From positions 62,001-126,000 of the forward strand of contig NZ_FMTE01000004.1 of the NCBI RefSeq assembly GCF_900099615.1: a stretch of 64,000 nucleotides of DNA, read 5' to 3'. Made by a program: the position numbers and the translations under genes. Shown piece after piece: positions 12,201 through 20,850 of this stretch (its first letter is position 1; each line of letters opens with the position of its first letter). Under the pieces are notes generated by a model. It was given only the letters and a program-made list of their open reading frames with translations. It had not been told where the DNA came from and did no database searches. The DNA comes from Borreliella japonica (lineage in GTDB: Bacteria; Spirochaetota; Spirochaetia; Borreliales; Borreliaceae).

Positions 12201-12499
12201 GACCAATTTTAATGTCTTCTTTGACTTCAGTAATAGGGCTTATTCCGATGGCATTTTCTAGTGGGAGTGGGAATGAACTTCTAAAACCAATTGCATTCAC
12301 TTTTATTGGCGGAATGACAGCTAGTACATTTCTTACTTTATTTTTTATTCCCATGCTTTTTGAAATTTTTTCCAATATTGTTTCAAGTTTTAAATCTAAG
12401 TTTAAAAGAGTGTCGTTTAATGTAGATGTTGAATCATCCAAAATTAATGATTCAACTAAAAGTAGTTATGATAATCTATTTGAAGAAGATGAGGATTGA
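9290..12499 (+). CDS. besB: RND-family multidrug efflux pump, inner-membrane protein
   Basis: This proton-driven pump has 1069 residues, the normal size for AcrB-type transporters. Twelve membrane segments in two blocks (one N-terminal helix plus about 335-540, then about 545 and 870-1040) flank two large periplasmic domains. The TM4 motif reads VGMVVDCSIVVIDN. One proton-relay Asp is kept, while the second position, Asp in AcrB and often Asn in related HAE1 pumps, is Cys. Translation starts at ATG after AGGAG. The downstream small gene begins two bases after its stop. BesABC is known in B. burgdorferi to affect antibiotic sensitivity and infection. Confidence 0.95.
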   Translation: MLVKRIVGKPITMLILFSLLMMMSLYTFSRLKVDLLPGIDIPQISINTVYPGASPKEVEESVSRVLESGLSSVKNLKNIYSVSSKENSTVSLEFYHGTDLDLALNEIRDALELAKSSLPSESQTPRIFRYNLKNIPVMEIVINSVRPVSELKRYADEIIKPELERLDGVAIVTVNGGSKKRVLIEVSQNRLESYGLSLSRISSIIASQNFELSAGNILENNLEYLVQVSGKFKSIEEIGNVVIAYKIPDVSSGINSSAIEIKLKDIANIKTDFEDLSEYVEYNGLPSISLSVQKRSDANSIAVSNVVMSEIAKLKLSMPKDMRLEIASDSTDFIKASISTVVNSAYFGAMLAIFVIFFFLRSFRATIIIGISIPIAIILTFCLMYFVDVSINIMSLAGLALGVGMVVDCSIVVIDNIYKYRQKGAKLISSSILGAQEMMLPITSSTFTSICVFGPFLIFKSELGVYGDFFKDFSFTIVISLGVSLLVAIFLVPVLSSHYVGLYTSFQKNIKSAFIKKIDAFFAGVYYFLEFLYINLLNIVLNHKLIFGLIVFFSFIGSLFLGLLLDVTTFDRGKDNSIVINLNFPHKTNLEYAKFYSNRFLEIVKNEAKGYKSIISTLNADRITFNVLFPLKEESRDKLIESIDYDAIKYKIISRIGNLYPEFNIEPSSGNALGGGDSIKIKISANDFEYIKDYGKILVSMLKKEIPELVNPRLSINDSQLQIGVEIDRELAYNYGIDMNAILNELKANINGVVAGQYVEDGLNYDIVLKLDRMDVKSLKDLEKIFITNSSGVKIPFSSIATFEKTNKAESIYRENQALTIYLNAGISPNDNLTQVTAKVIDFINNKVPHKEGTVLKVEGEYNEFSNIMNQFKIIIIMAIIAVFGIMASQFESFLKPFIVIFTIPLTAIGVVLIHFLAGEKLSIFAAIGMLMLVGVVVNTGIVLVDYTGLLVKRGFGLREAIIESCRSRFRPILMSSLTSVIGLIPMAFSSGSGNELLKPIAFTFIGGMTASTFLTLFFIPMLFEIFSNIVSSFKSKFKRVSFNVDVESSKINDSTKSSYDNLFEEDED

Positions 12500-12500
12500 T

Positions 12501-12809
12501 ATGGCTAAATTTTATAGGTATAGGATTGAAATAATTTCCAACTTATCTTTAGAGCTTGATATTTTTGAATGTATGGAAAAAATAGAGCAAGAGTTAGGAG
12601 AGTCTGTATATTATTCTAAGATAGAAAATGTTTATGGAAAAGGTAAGAAAGGGGAAAAGCATGGCAATGGTGTTTGGCCTGAAGAAAATTTTATTCTGAT
12701 TATTTATACTTCCAATAAATCTATTGTTAATAGATTGAAGGATATTGTAGATGATTTAAATCGCTCTTACCCTACAGAGGGGATTAATTTTTTTATTTTG
12801 AGAAATTAA
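12501..12809 (+). CDS. small PII-like protein of the RND operon
   Basis: This 102-residue cytoplasmic protein begins at ATG after GAGGA, one base beyond the besB stop. The fold pattern looks like a ferredoxin-like/PII domain: beta (KFYRYRIEIIS), helix (ELDIFECMEKIEQEL), a glycine/lysine loop (VYGKGKKGEKHGNGVW), beta (ENFILIIYTS), helix (VNRLKDIVDDLNR) and a final strand (INFFIL). It resembles the small 'transporter-associated' PII-like proteins found beside RND pumps. It may sense a nucleotide or regulate the pump; that role is inference. There is no signal peptide. Confidence 0.75.
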   Translation: MAKFYRYRIEIISNLSLELDIFECMEKIEQELGESVYYSKIENVYGKGKKGEKHGNGVWPEENFILIIYTSNKSIVNRLKDIVDDLNRSYPTEGINFFILRN

Positions 12810-13226
12810 TTTTTAAGAGTGGAATTTCACTTATTGTTTTGGATAATAAAAATTATGTTTTAAGATTTGGGCATAAAAATATAATTTTTAAAAATGTTGC
12901 AGATAGGCGATCAAATTTATGTTGATGGGTTATGTGGACATTTTGTTTTAAATTGATAAACAAAAATAATTCAATGATATTTAGTGTTTTAGATATTTTG
13001 AGAAAAAAATATTACTTTCAAAAATGTTAAAACAGAAATTTACTCTTAGATTTTAAATTATTTTTTTTTGTTAAATATTTTGTAAATTTTTTTGCGATTT
13101 TTTAGGTTTTTATTCTTATTGGCTTTCTGTATGTTTTTGCAGTAGGAGGCTTTATAAATAATTTTATGAATTTATGGTTAATAATGATATAATAAACCAT
13201 ATTAATTTTGTTAAAAGGAGGATTAT
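12810..13226 (+). pseudogene. gene-poor spacer with a probable decayed reading frame
   Basis: This 417-bp stretch has no intact gene. One frame (open until a stop at 12923) reads like coding sequence: GISLIVLDNKNYVLRFGHKN. A second frame from 12894 to 12956 continues plausibly as MLQIGDQIYVDGLCGHFVLN before a stop. A one-base frameshift near 12890-12910 would join them. A third short open piece follows at about 12953-13030. I recognise no family. The far end holds the promoter of the next gene. Confidence 0.35.
13186..13193 (+). promoter_or_regulatory. extended -10 promoter element of the acyl-CoA ligase gene
   Basis: TGATATAAT covers 13185-13193, with TATAAT at 13188-13193, 34 bases before the ATG. 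The -35 position is poor (TATGAA at 17-bp spacing). It resembles the fliD element. Confidence 0.5.
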
Positions 13227-15119
13227 ATGTCAATAGCAAAGGCATTCTTTGAGGTAGCTGATCAACAAAAGGATAAAATTGCTCAAGTATATAAATTTTG
13301 CAGTGGATATGCCCATGTTACTTATGGCGACTTAAAAAACAATGTTTTAAAGCTTGCTTCCTTTTTAAAGTCAATCAATGTTAAGTATCAAGATAAAATA
13401 TTTATTTGTTCTGAGAATAGAGCCGAGTGGTCCGTGATAGATTTTGCAATTTTATCTTTGGGTGCTGTCGATATTCCAAAAGGTTCTGATGTTACACTTT
13501 TTGAAGCTGAAATTATTTTTAATTCTGTTCTTCCAGGTGTAGTTATTTTAGAAAATTTAAATCTTCTTGATATGTTTGTTCAAATCCAATTTACAGTAAA
13601 ACCGATATTTATTATTATTGAAAATTTGAACAAAGAAGATATACTAAAATATGGTGATTTTGAAATTTATACCTATAACGATTGTATTTTATTTGGAGAT
13701 AATTTAAGAAAAGATTCAGAAATTATTGACATTGCAAGTAAAGTTGATCCTAATGATATGGCAACGATAATATATACTTCTGGAACAACAGGTCATCCAA
13801 AGGGGGTAATGCTCAGTCATGCTAATCTTCTTTATCAGGTTTCTAGTTTTAGTTTAATGGTTGATACGCAAGTGGGTCAAATATTTATGTGTATTTTGCC
13901 AATTTGGCATTCCTTTCAAAGATCTTTTTCTTATAATATTTTTCTCAAGGGTATGGTTTGTCTATTTTCTACTATTGTTCCAAGAGCAATGCTTGATGAT
14001 ATTAGGAATATTAATCCTCATTATATTGCAGCTGTTCCCAGGCTTTGGATTGCAATAAGGCAAAATATTTACAAAGAAGTTTCTAAGAAGCCGTTTGTTT
14101 CTAGGATAATTTTTCATTTTTTTATAAAATTGGCATTTCTTAGTGATATTTGCTATAGGGCTGTAATGGGGCTTTATCCGGACAATGGGTTTAGTTTATT
14201 TTCCCCTATAAAGAAAATTTTGGGAATGTTAGGTTTAATCTGCTTATTTCCTTTTAAAGTTTTGGGAAATATTTTGATTTTTAATAAAATAAATAAAATC
14301 TTAGGTAATAATTTTGTTGTTGGAATTACTGGTGGTGGTAGTATGCCTTTATCTGTTGTTAGATTTTTTAATTCAATTGGTATTGAGCTTGCTAATGCTT
14401 ATGGATTGACAGAAACTTCACCCGGAGTTGCTTCTAATAAGTATAAAAAAGTGATTATTGGAACTTGTGGTAAAATTTTACCTGGAACTGTTGCTGAGAT
14501 TAGAGATGCTGATGGGAATAAACTTAAAAAGCCTGGAAAAGGAATTTTGTTTGTAAAAGGCCCTCAAGTAATGCTTGGGTATTACAAGGATAAAGAAGCA
14601 ACTTGCAGAATTATTGGTTCTGATGGTTTTTTAAACACAGGTGATATTGCAAAATTATCTAAGGACAATGTTGTTCAAATTATTGGTCGAGAAAAAGATA
14701 CGATTGTTTTGAATAACGGAGAGAATGTTGAGCCTGCTCCAATTGAGATTAAGCTTGAAGAATCAATATTAATAGAAAAAGCGGTTGTTGTAGGGCAAGA
14801 TCAGAAATTTTTAGGAGCCCTTATTCTTCCAAATTTTGAAGAAATAAATAAATATCTAGAAAGTATTGGACAAAAAATTTTTGATGCTAATAATAGACGT
14901 CAAATTATTGCAAATAATATTGTTCTTAAGGCTATAAATGATGAAATAAAAAAATTAATCAATAGGGCTAATGGATTTAAGCCTTTTGAGCAGATATTAA
15001 AGTTTGCTCTTTTAGAAAAACCATTTGAAGTTGGCAAAGAAATATCGATTAAAATGGACATTAAGCGAAACTATATTTTAAATTTTTATAAAAATGAAAT
15101 TAAAAATTTATTTACCTGA
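13227..15119 (+). CDS. fadD: long-chain fatty acid-CoA ligase (AMP-forming)
   Basis: This enzyme activates imported fatty acids as acyl-CoA. Borrelia cannot make fatty acids, so it would feed phospholipid and lipoprotein acylation. The 630-residue protein has the adenylate-forming P-loop YTSGTTGHPKG at 183-193, followed by the ANAYGLTETSPGV segment and the GDIAKLSKDN / GREKDTIVLNNGENVEP C-terminal hinge region. The motif order and length fit the long-chain ACS/bubblegum-like group. The SD AAAGGAGG precedes the ATG. Its stop abuts the convergent pbp gene with no spacer, so there is no room for a terminator between the two. Confidence 0.93.
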   Translation: MSIAKAFFEVADQQKDKIAQVYKFCSGYAHVTYGDLKNNVLKLASFLKSINVKYQDKIFICSENRAEWSVIDFAILSLGAVDIPKGSDVTLFEAEIIFNSVLPGVVILENLNLLDMFVQIQFTVKPIFIIIENLNKEDILKYGDFEIYTYNDCILFGDNLRKDSEIIDIASKVDPNDMATIIYTSGTTGHPKGVMLSHANLLYQVSSFSLMVDTQVGQIFMCILPIWHSFQRSFSYNIFLKGMVCLFSTIVPRAMLDDIRNINPHYIAAVPRLWIAIRQNIYKEVSKKPFVSRIIFHFFIKLAFLSDICYRAVMGLYPDNGFSLFSPIKKILGMLGLICLFPFKVLGNILIFNKINKILGNNFVVGITGGGSMPLSVVRFFNSIGIELANAYGLTETSPGVASNKYKKVIIGTCGKILPGTVAEIRDADGNKLKKPGKGILFVKGPQVMLGYYKDKEATCRIIGSDGFLNTGDIAKLSKDNVVQIIGREKDTIVLNNGENVEPAPIEIKLEESILIEKAVVVGQDQKFLGALILPNFEEINKYLESIGQKIFDANNRRQIIANNIVLKAINDEIKKLINRANGFKPFEQILKFALLEKPFEVGKEISIKMDIKRNYILNFYKNEIKNLFT

Positions 15120-17009
15120 TTATTTTAAATGCAGTTCAAGCTCTTCTATATCTTCTAATTTTGTATTGGGGGGTGTACTTTGCTTGTAAACAAATCCGTT
15201 GCCATTTATTTTTATTTTCATAGTATTTTTATAGTATTTTAGTATGTCTATTGCTTCTCTTTTGGAAAGGTTGATAAAATTTGGCAAATATGCGTTGTTT
15301 TTATCATTAGTGGTGATTTTAGGAATCTTAATTTTTGATGGCATTTTGATTTTTTTATATACGTTTGTATTTTGTTGGTATTCAATAAATTCTATTATTT
15401 CTTTTGCCATTGGAGCTGCTATTCTTGTTCCATATATTATTTTTTTTGGGTATCTGTATACAATATAAATAATATATTTTGGTTGTTCTGTAGGATATAT
15501 TGCCAAAATAGAGGATGTATAGTCTTTTTCTGAGTATTTTCCGGTTTTTCTGTCAATAGCCTGAGATGTTCCGCTTTTTGCAGAAATGTCAAGATTTTTA
15601 ATTTTAAGATTTGGAATTCCACCTTTGTTTACAACTTCTCTCATCATTTTTAAAACTTTTTGTGCTGAACTCTTGGATATTGTTCTTTTTATTTCTTCTT
15701 TACCAAATTCTTTAATACTTTCTCCTTTGTTGTTGCTTATTTTTTTTATTATTCTAGGTTTTAACATTATTCCATTGTTGCTTAGTACGCTTGCAGCTTG
15801 TAATATTTGAACTGCAGACACTCCTATTTCTTGCCCAAATCCAATTGTAGCTTTACTGCGCCCTGACCATTTTGAATAATGATTTAATAGCCCTTTTGTT
15901 TCTCCGGGAAATGGAAATCCAACTTTTTCCCCAAATCCAAAATCCAAAAGTTTTTTATAGAAGTATTCATTGTTAACCTTCTCGGTAATATAAGCTATTC
16001 CTACATTTGATGAATAAATTAAAATCTCTGTAGAGTCGATGTGTTTATAGGGAGGATTTAATGTTTTGATTGTAATTTTTTCTCCTGATGGAAATTGTTT
16101 TTGATATATTCCATTGTCTAAAAATTTTTCTTCTAGATTTAACTTTCCACTTTCTAATATTATTGCAACTGTAAAAATTTTATTAATGCTTCCAGGCTCA
16201 TAGGTTAACGATGAAGAAAGGTTTTTTCGTATTTCTTCAGGATATTCAGAATAAAAGTTTGCATCGTATTGAGGAAATTGAACCATAGACAATATTTCTC
16301 CATTTTGAGAGTTCATTACCAAAGTAATTAAACTTTCAGGATTATTTTCTTTAAAGTATTTTTCAGCTATTTTGCTAACACCTTGTTGTATATTCATATC
16401 TATTGTTAAGTAGATGTTATTTGTTTCTAATTCTTCATTTAAAAATTGTTGTTTTGTTTTATTTTTTCCTAATATGCTATTTAGAGAAAATTCAATGCCT
16501 TCAAGGCCAAGATTATCTGTTCCTACAAAGCCAGTAATATTACTTGTGGTATGACGAAAAGGATAAATTCTTGTGTAATCGGGATATAAAGCAATGTTTG
16601 AGAGCCTGCCTTCAGCTTGAATTCTTTTTATTAAATCTGATTCTTCCCTTTTTATTTTTCTTTTTATATATAAAAATCCTTTATTGGAAGAAAGCCTTTC
16701 TTTTAAAATTCTTGAATCAATTTGGAGTATTGCGCCAAGAGTTTCAGACGTGCTGACAATATTTTCTATTTTTTGAGGATTTGTTCCTATTGAGTAGGAC
16801 TTCGAAGAGAATGCTATTGGTTTGCCATTTCTATCATAAATTGTTCCTCTTTTGACAATATCGTTTGATTTTAAAGGTATCATGTTATCTGCGCTGTTAT
16901 TAAAGACCATTAACGTGAAGTATTTGTAAATAGTTAGCAAAGTTATGCCCAAGAATATTGTTAGTATTGTCTTTGCTCGATACTTGTTATTAAGTATTCT
17001 TTTGGTCAT
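15120..17009 (-). CDS. ftsI: class B penicillin-binding protein with PASTA domain (FtsI/PBP2-like)
   Basis: This is a peptidoglycan DD-transpeptidase, probably septal. One membrane helix (about 14-36) is followed by a PBP dimerisation domain. The transpeptidase domain has active-site SINK (Ser274), SSN at 333-335 and KSG at 478-480, all three catalytic motifs at normal spacing. A C-terminal PASTA-like module (about 570-629, with AYLPNFINLSKREAIDIL) may bind muropeptides, as in SpoVD/PBP2x-type proteins. The SD GAGGAC lies upstream of the ATG on the minus strand. It is divergent from hisS and sits outside any division gene cluster. Confidence 0.92.
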   Translation of the reverse strand: MTKRILNNKYRAKTILTIFLGITLLTIYKYFTLMVFNNSADNMIPLKSNDIVKRGTIYDRNGKPIAFSSKSYSIGTNPQKIENIVSTSETLGAILQIDSRILKERLSSNKGFLYIKRKIKREESDLIKRIQAEGRLSNIALYPDYTRIYPFRHTTSNITGFVGTDNLGLEGIEFSLNSILGKNKTKQQFLNEELETNNIYLTIDMNIQQGVSKIAEKYFKENNPESLITLVMNSQNGEILSMVQFPQYDANFYSEYPEEIRKNLSSSLTYEPGSINKIFTVAIILESGKLNLEEKFLDNGIYQKQFPSGEKITIKTLNPPYKHIDSTEILIYSSNVGIAYITEKVNNEYFYKKLLDFGFGEKVGFPFPGETKGLLNHYSKWSGRSKATIGFGQEIGVSAVQILQAASVLSNNGIMLKPRIIKKISNNKGESIKEFGKEEIKRTISKSSAQKVLKMMREVVNKGGIPNLKIKNLDISAKSGTSQAIDRKTGKYSEKDYTSSILAIYPTEQPKYIIYIVYRYPKKIIYGTRIAAPMAKEIIEFIEYQQNTNVYKKIKMPSKIKIPKITTNDKNNAYLPNFINLSKREAIDILKYYKNTMKIKINGNGFVYKQSTPPNTKLEDIEELELHLK

Positions 17010-17138
17010 GAATTGTGGTCCTCTTAAATTTATTTATGGCCATATGAAACAAAAAATTATTCATTTTTTTTTGCATCTATATTATTATATGTTATTATAT
17101 TCTGAAAAAGTAGATTACTATATAGCAGAGGGTATAAT

Positions 17139-18512
17139 ATGACGGATGTTAAAACTTTAAAAGGCTTTAAAGATTATTTGCCTAAAGATTCTTTGATTCG
17201 AATTCATATTGTTAAGCAGATATTTAGCGTTCTTAATTCTTATAATTTTGATTTAATAGATACGCCGGTTCTTGAATATTCAGAGTTGCTTTTAAAAAAG
17301 AGTGGTGATGAGACTGAAAAGCAAATTTATAGGTTTAAAGATAATGGAGGCAGAGATGTTTCCATGCGATTTGATTTAACCGTTCCTTTTGCCAGATTTG
17401 TTGCTACAAATATTTCTGATTTGAAATTTCCTTTCAGACGTTCTCAATTTGGAAAAGTTTTTAGAGGAGAAAATTCTCAAAAGGGTAGATACAGAGAATT
17501 TATGCAATTCGATTTTGATATAGTCGGAGAAGACAGTTTTAGAGGCGATGCGGAAATTCTTTCTGTTGTGTATTATGGACTTGAAGAGATTTTTTTGAAT
17601 TTTATAGAAGGCATTAATAAAAAATTTATTATTCATTATTCTCATCTTGGCATATTAAATTCTTTTTTTGAAAAGTTGGGAATTAAAGAAGAATCTCTTT
17701 TTATTTTAAGAAATATTGATAAAATAGATAAAATAGGAATTGACAAGGTTAAAGAGGCGTTGCTTCTTAAGATCGAAAAGGAAGCAGTAGATTCAATCTT
17801 GAGTTTAGTAAACTTGCAAGGTACTTTTAAAGATAAAATACAGGCCTTAAGAAGTATTTTGGGTGACAACGATTCTGTTAAAAGAGTAGAAGATGTTTTT
17901 AGTCACCTTAGTTTATTGAAAATTCAAGATTCTTTTAACTTGAATCTTAAAATATCACGTGGGCTTGATTATTATACAGGGATTGTTTTTGAATCTGAGG
18001 TGTTTGGTAGTGGTATGGGAAGTGTTTGCAGTGGAGGAAGATATGATAATTTGGTTTCTTCGTTCTCAAACTCTATTCAAAAAATTTCAGGAGTTGGGGG
18101 ATCTTTCGGCGTTGATAGAATAAAGGACATAATTGATCTTGAAAAGTTTAGTTATGTTAAAATATTTGTCACCAAGGCTAGATCTAAGGTTCTAATTGTA
18201 AACCTAGATAGTGCTTTGCAAAATTATTATTATGAACTTGCTACTAGGTTTAGAAATCATGATTATTCTAAGGTTAAAAATATTTCTTGTGAAGTCTATT
18301 TTAAAAATAAAAATGGTAAAAATATTAAAGAACAAATAGAATATGCTTTAAGCAAAGAGATAAGATTTTTAGTTTTTGTTGGTCAAGAAGAATATAAAGA
18401 AAATAAAATGAAAGTAAGAGATTTGACAAAAAAAGAAGAGTTGCTACTTTCTTTTGAAGAGTCAATAAATATTATCAAATGTAATGAAAAGTTGCTGTGC
18501 ACTCCTTTTTAA
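17139..18512 (+). CDS. hisS: histidine-tRNA ligase
   Basis: This enzyme charges tRNA-His. The class II catalytic core shows motif 2 (FRGENSQKGRYREFMQFDFD), the histidine-specific GLDYYTGIVFE and motif 3 near GVGGSFGVDRI. The C-terminal anticodon-binding domain runs from about 335 to 457. The length of 457 is normal. AGAGGG precedes the ATG by four bases. It is divergent from the penicillin-binding protein gene and convergent with a TPR gene; a 46-bp gap at its 3' end holds no convincing terminator. Confidence 0.96.
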   Translation: MTDVKTLKGFKDYLPKDSLIRIHIVKQIFSVLNSYNFDLIDTPVLEYSELLLKKSGDETEKQIYRFKDNGGRDVSMRFDLTVPFARFVATNISDLKFPFRRSQFGKVFRGENSQKGRYREFMQFDFDIVGEDSFRGDAEILSVVYYGLEEIFLNFIEGINKKFIIHYSHLGILNSFFEKLGIKEESLFILRNIDKIDKIGIDKVKEALLLKIEKEAVDSILSLVNLQGTFKDKIQALRSILGDNDSVKRVEDVFSHLSLLKIQDSFNLNLKISRGLDYYTGIVFESEVFGSGMGSVCSGGRYDNLVSSFSNSIQKISGVGGSFGVDRIKDIIDLEKFSYVKIFVTKARSKVLIVNLDSALQNYYYELATRFRNHDYSKVKNISCEVYFKNKNGKNIKEQIEYALSKEIRFLVFVGQEEYKENKMKVRDLTKKEELLLSFEESINIIKCNEKLLCTPF

Positions 18513-18558
18513 TCTTGAATTTTGATTGTCTTTAAAAATTTTGACAAAGATATTAAGA

Positions 18559-19707
18559 TTAATTTTCGTTTCTATCTATTTTTCTAATTGTGATTGCGTT
18601 TAAGGTAAGTTTGTTATTTTTGAATTCTATTTGTCCAAGTATTTCAACATTGTCTTTAAAATCAATATCAATATCAAAGGTTGTTTTTGTTGGGATAATT
18701 CCTAAGAGTACATTTTTGTTGTATCCCACATAAAAGTCAAACTGAATTATGTTGTCTTTTTTTTCGACATTATTTACTACCCCTTCCCATTTTACATATA
18801 CGTTTGAATAGATTGATGGATCTTTCTTAATATCTTTTAAGTTTAAATATTCATTAAAGCTAATAAAATCTGGCCTTGAGATAAAACTTGCAAGGTTTTT
18901 GGCTTTTAGTTTTATGGATTCTGATGCGTTTGAGTTTAATATTTTATTTATTTCTATTCTTGCAAAATTATCTTTTCCTGTTTTTAAATAAATTTTAATT
19001 TTTTCAAAAGAATTTTTAATTTCGTCGCTGGTTAGTATTAATATAAATTGGCCTTCTTCGTTTTTTATTTTTTCTTTGTTATTTATTTTAATGTCGTCAA
19101 TGTAAGCGGCAATGTTGTTTAAATTTTTGTTTATTTCTTCTCTTCGATTTGCAGATGTTGTTGTTTTTTGTTCATAAAAAATAAAATAGATTGCTAAGAT
19201 TGAAATAAGTACAATTCCCCCAATGGCAATTATTATGATTATTTTTTTTAAATTTTTATCGGGTATTGCCTTGATTATCGGAAACAATTTCTCATATAGG
19301 TTGCTATTTTTTAAAAAAATAGATCCTTTGATAGGATTTTTTCGGATAATTTCAAGAGATAGCTCTGATTGATCTACTTCTTGATTTTCTTCTATCATTT
19401 TAAGCCATATTTGAATAGCTTTTTCTTCTTTACCTTGGCTTGCTAAAAGTATAGCAATAGCTTGTTTTATGTTTGATTCACTAGGATTTAAAGTGTAAGC
19501 TTTTTTAAGATATGTTTGAGCATTGCCGAGATTTCCAATACGAAGGTAAGACATTCCTAAGACATAGTGATATAAATAGTAATTTTTGTAGAAAAAAATT
19601 TCTTTTTCTAAGAGCTTTATTGCTTGTGAATATTTTTTTGAATTATAGTAATAAATAGCCTTGTTAATAATTTTATTAGGTTCCATATAGCTAGAATTTG
19701 ACCCCAC
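18559..19707 (-). CDS. membrane-anchored TPR protein, unknown function
   Basis: The protein has three parts. Residues about 10-125 are cytoplasmic TPR-like repeats (AIYYYNSKKYSQAIKLLEKE, then YYLYHYVLGMSYLRIGNLGNA). A single membrane helix lies at about 173-195. An extracytoplasmic C-terminal domain of about 185 residues is rich in beta structure. This looks like a scaffold that links the cytoplasm to the periplasm. The start is uncertain: GTG at 19707 is the furthest upstream, while ATG at 19686 (MEPNKI) is also possible, and neither has a strong SD. It is divergent from another TPR gene at 19870. I do not recognise a named family. Confidence 0.8.
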   Translation of the reverse strand: MGSNSSYMEPNKIINKAIYYYNSKKYSQAIKLLEKEIFFYKNYYLYHYVLGMSYLRIGNLGNAQTYLKKAYTLNPSESNIKQAIAILLASQGKEEKAIQIWLKMIEENQEVDQSELSLEIIRKNPIKGSIFLKNSNLYEKLFPIIKAIPDKNLKKIIIIIAIGGIVLISILAIYFIFYEQKTTTSANRREEINKNLNNIAAYIDDIKINNKEKIKNEEGQFILILTSDEIKNSFEKIKIYLKTGKDNFARIEINKILNSNASESIKLKAKNLASFISRPDFISFNEYLNLKDIKKDPSIYSNVYVKWEGVVNNVEKKDNIIQFDFYVGYNKNVLLGIIPTKTTFDIDIDFKDNVEILGQIEFKNNKLTLNAITIRKIDRNEN

Positions 19708-19791
19708 AATTTTCTTTTTAATATTATAATATAAGATTTTCTTTTGAAAGAATAATAAATAGAATATTGTTATTTTGCCTTAATTTCTTGT

Positions 19792-19819
19792 TTGACTAAA
19801 AATTGATAAATGATATAAT
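19792..19819 (+). promoter_or_regulatory. sigma-70 promoter for the TPR-greA-recA run
   Basis: TTGACT (19792-19797), a 16-bp spacer, then TATAAT (19814-19819), preceded by TG to give an extended -10. This is the best promoter match in the left half of the window. It lies 51 bases before the GTG at 19870. Confidence 0.75.
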
Positions 19820-19869
19820 TATATAAAGTGTAACGGGGTGGTTGTATATATTTTTAAAATGGTGGGGAT

Positions 19870-20814
19870 GTGTCATCAGAAAGAATCGTTGAATTGATTA
19901 AAGAGATTTATTTAGATTTTAGAAAAGGCAATTTTAAAGAAGCTTTAGTAAAATCTGAAGAAGCTCATTCTCTTGATTTTGATAATATTGAGATTTTAAC
20001 GGCTTTGAAAAGTTCTGTGTATTGGAATGGTCAGGTTGAAAGCCTTGATAGAATAGGACAAGATTATGAAAAGGCAGAATTTTTAATAAGAGAGTGGAAT
20101 AATTTTGCAGGACGATATTTGAAAAAGATGGGTTGTAATTTTTTGCAAGGTCGTAATTCTATAAAATATTTTGTGTTTCAGACTTGTCTTTACATATATA
20201 AAAACATATACAAACTGCATCCAGAAAATTTGGACCTTTTAATAAAAATTGCTAAGTCTTATAAGGGTATGGGAAATTACGAGAGAGCAATTAATGTCTT
20301 TTTGCAAATATTGGGAAATGCTAAGGAAAATTCAGATGTTGTTGCAGAGCTTGCCGATTCTTATGCGCTGGTTGATGAAATTAAAGAGGCTAAAGTCTTA
20401 TTCAGAGAAGCTTTTTTTATCAATCCTCAAAAGATAGATATATATTCTCTTGAGTCCGATATGATTTTAAGATTAATTGATCTTATTAAGTCTGACAGAA
20501 ATATTTCAGATGATCTTATAAAAGAATGGATTCCTGTTTATGGCTCTCTTAATGGTGTTTTTAATGTTAAAAGAGAATTAAGACCTATAGAGCTTGGACA
20601 GCTGAAGCAGTCTGTTTACAATTTGCGCAATGAACTTAAAGAAAAGTCTTATAGATCAATAAATGAGAGCATATTACTTCCAAGGCTTATTAATAAGTAT
20701 TTTTGGCTTATTGATCATTATGTAAGGATAAAAGAAGATAGAGCACGTATTGATGAGATTTTGTTATACATAAAAGAAATAGACTTGGGAATTTATCAAC
20801 AGTATGTAAATTAG
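19870..20814 (+). CDS. TPR-repeat protein upstream of greA
   Basis: This soluble 314-residue protein has no signal peptide. TPR-type repeats are visible, for instance KGNFKEALVKSEEAHSLDFD near the start and NYERAINVFLQILGNAKENS with ADSYALVDEIKEAKVLFREA at about 135-185. Family function is unknown. It starts at GTG, with GGGG only two bases away, because the nearby ATG is out of frame. It is 36 bp upstream of the greA fusion, whose N-terminal part is also helical-repeat-like. The two products may act together; this is inference from adjacency. Confidence 0.82.
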   Translation: MSSERIVELIKEIYLDFRKGNFKEALVKSEEAHSLDFDNIEILTALKSSVYWNGQVESLDRIGQDYEKAEFLIREWNNFAGRYLKKMGCNFLQGRNSIKYFVFQTCLYIYKNIYKLHPENLDLLIKIAKSYKGMGNYERAINVFLQILGNAKENSDVVAELADSYALVDEIKEAKVLFREAFFINPQKIDIYSLESDMILRLIDLIKSDRNISDDLIKEWIPVYGSLNGVFNVKRELRPIELGQLKQSVYNLRNELKEKSYRSINESILLPRLINKYFWLIDHYVRIKEDRARIDEILLYIKEIDLGIYQQYVN

Positions 20815-20850
20815 TTGCTTGATGCTAAAAATCGATATTAGGAGAGTTTA

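Noticed and set aside
18510-18562. TTAATCTT ... AAGATTAA as a hisS terminator
   Set aside because: The loop is about 37 bases and there is no T tail beyond the stem, so it is not convincing.
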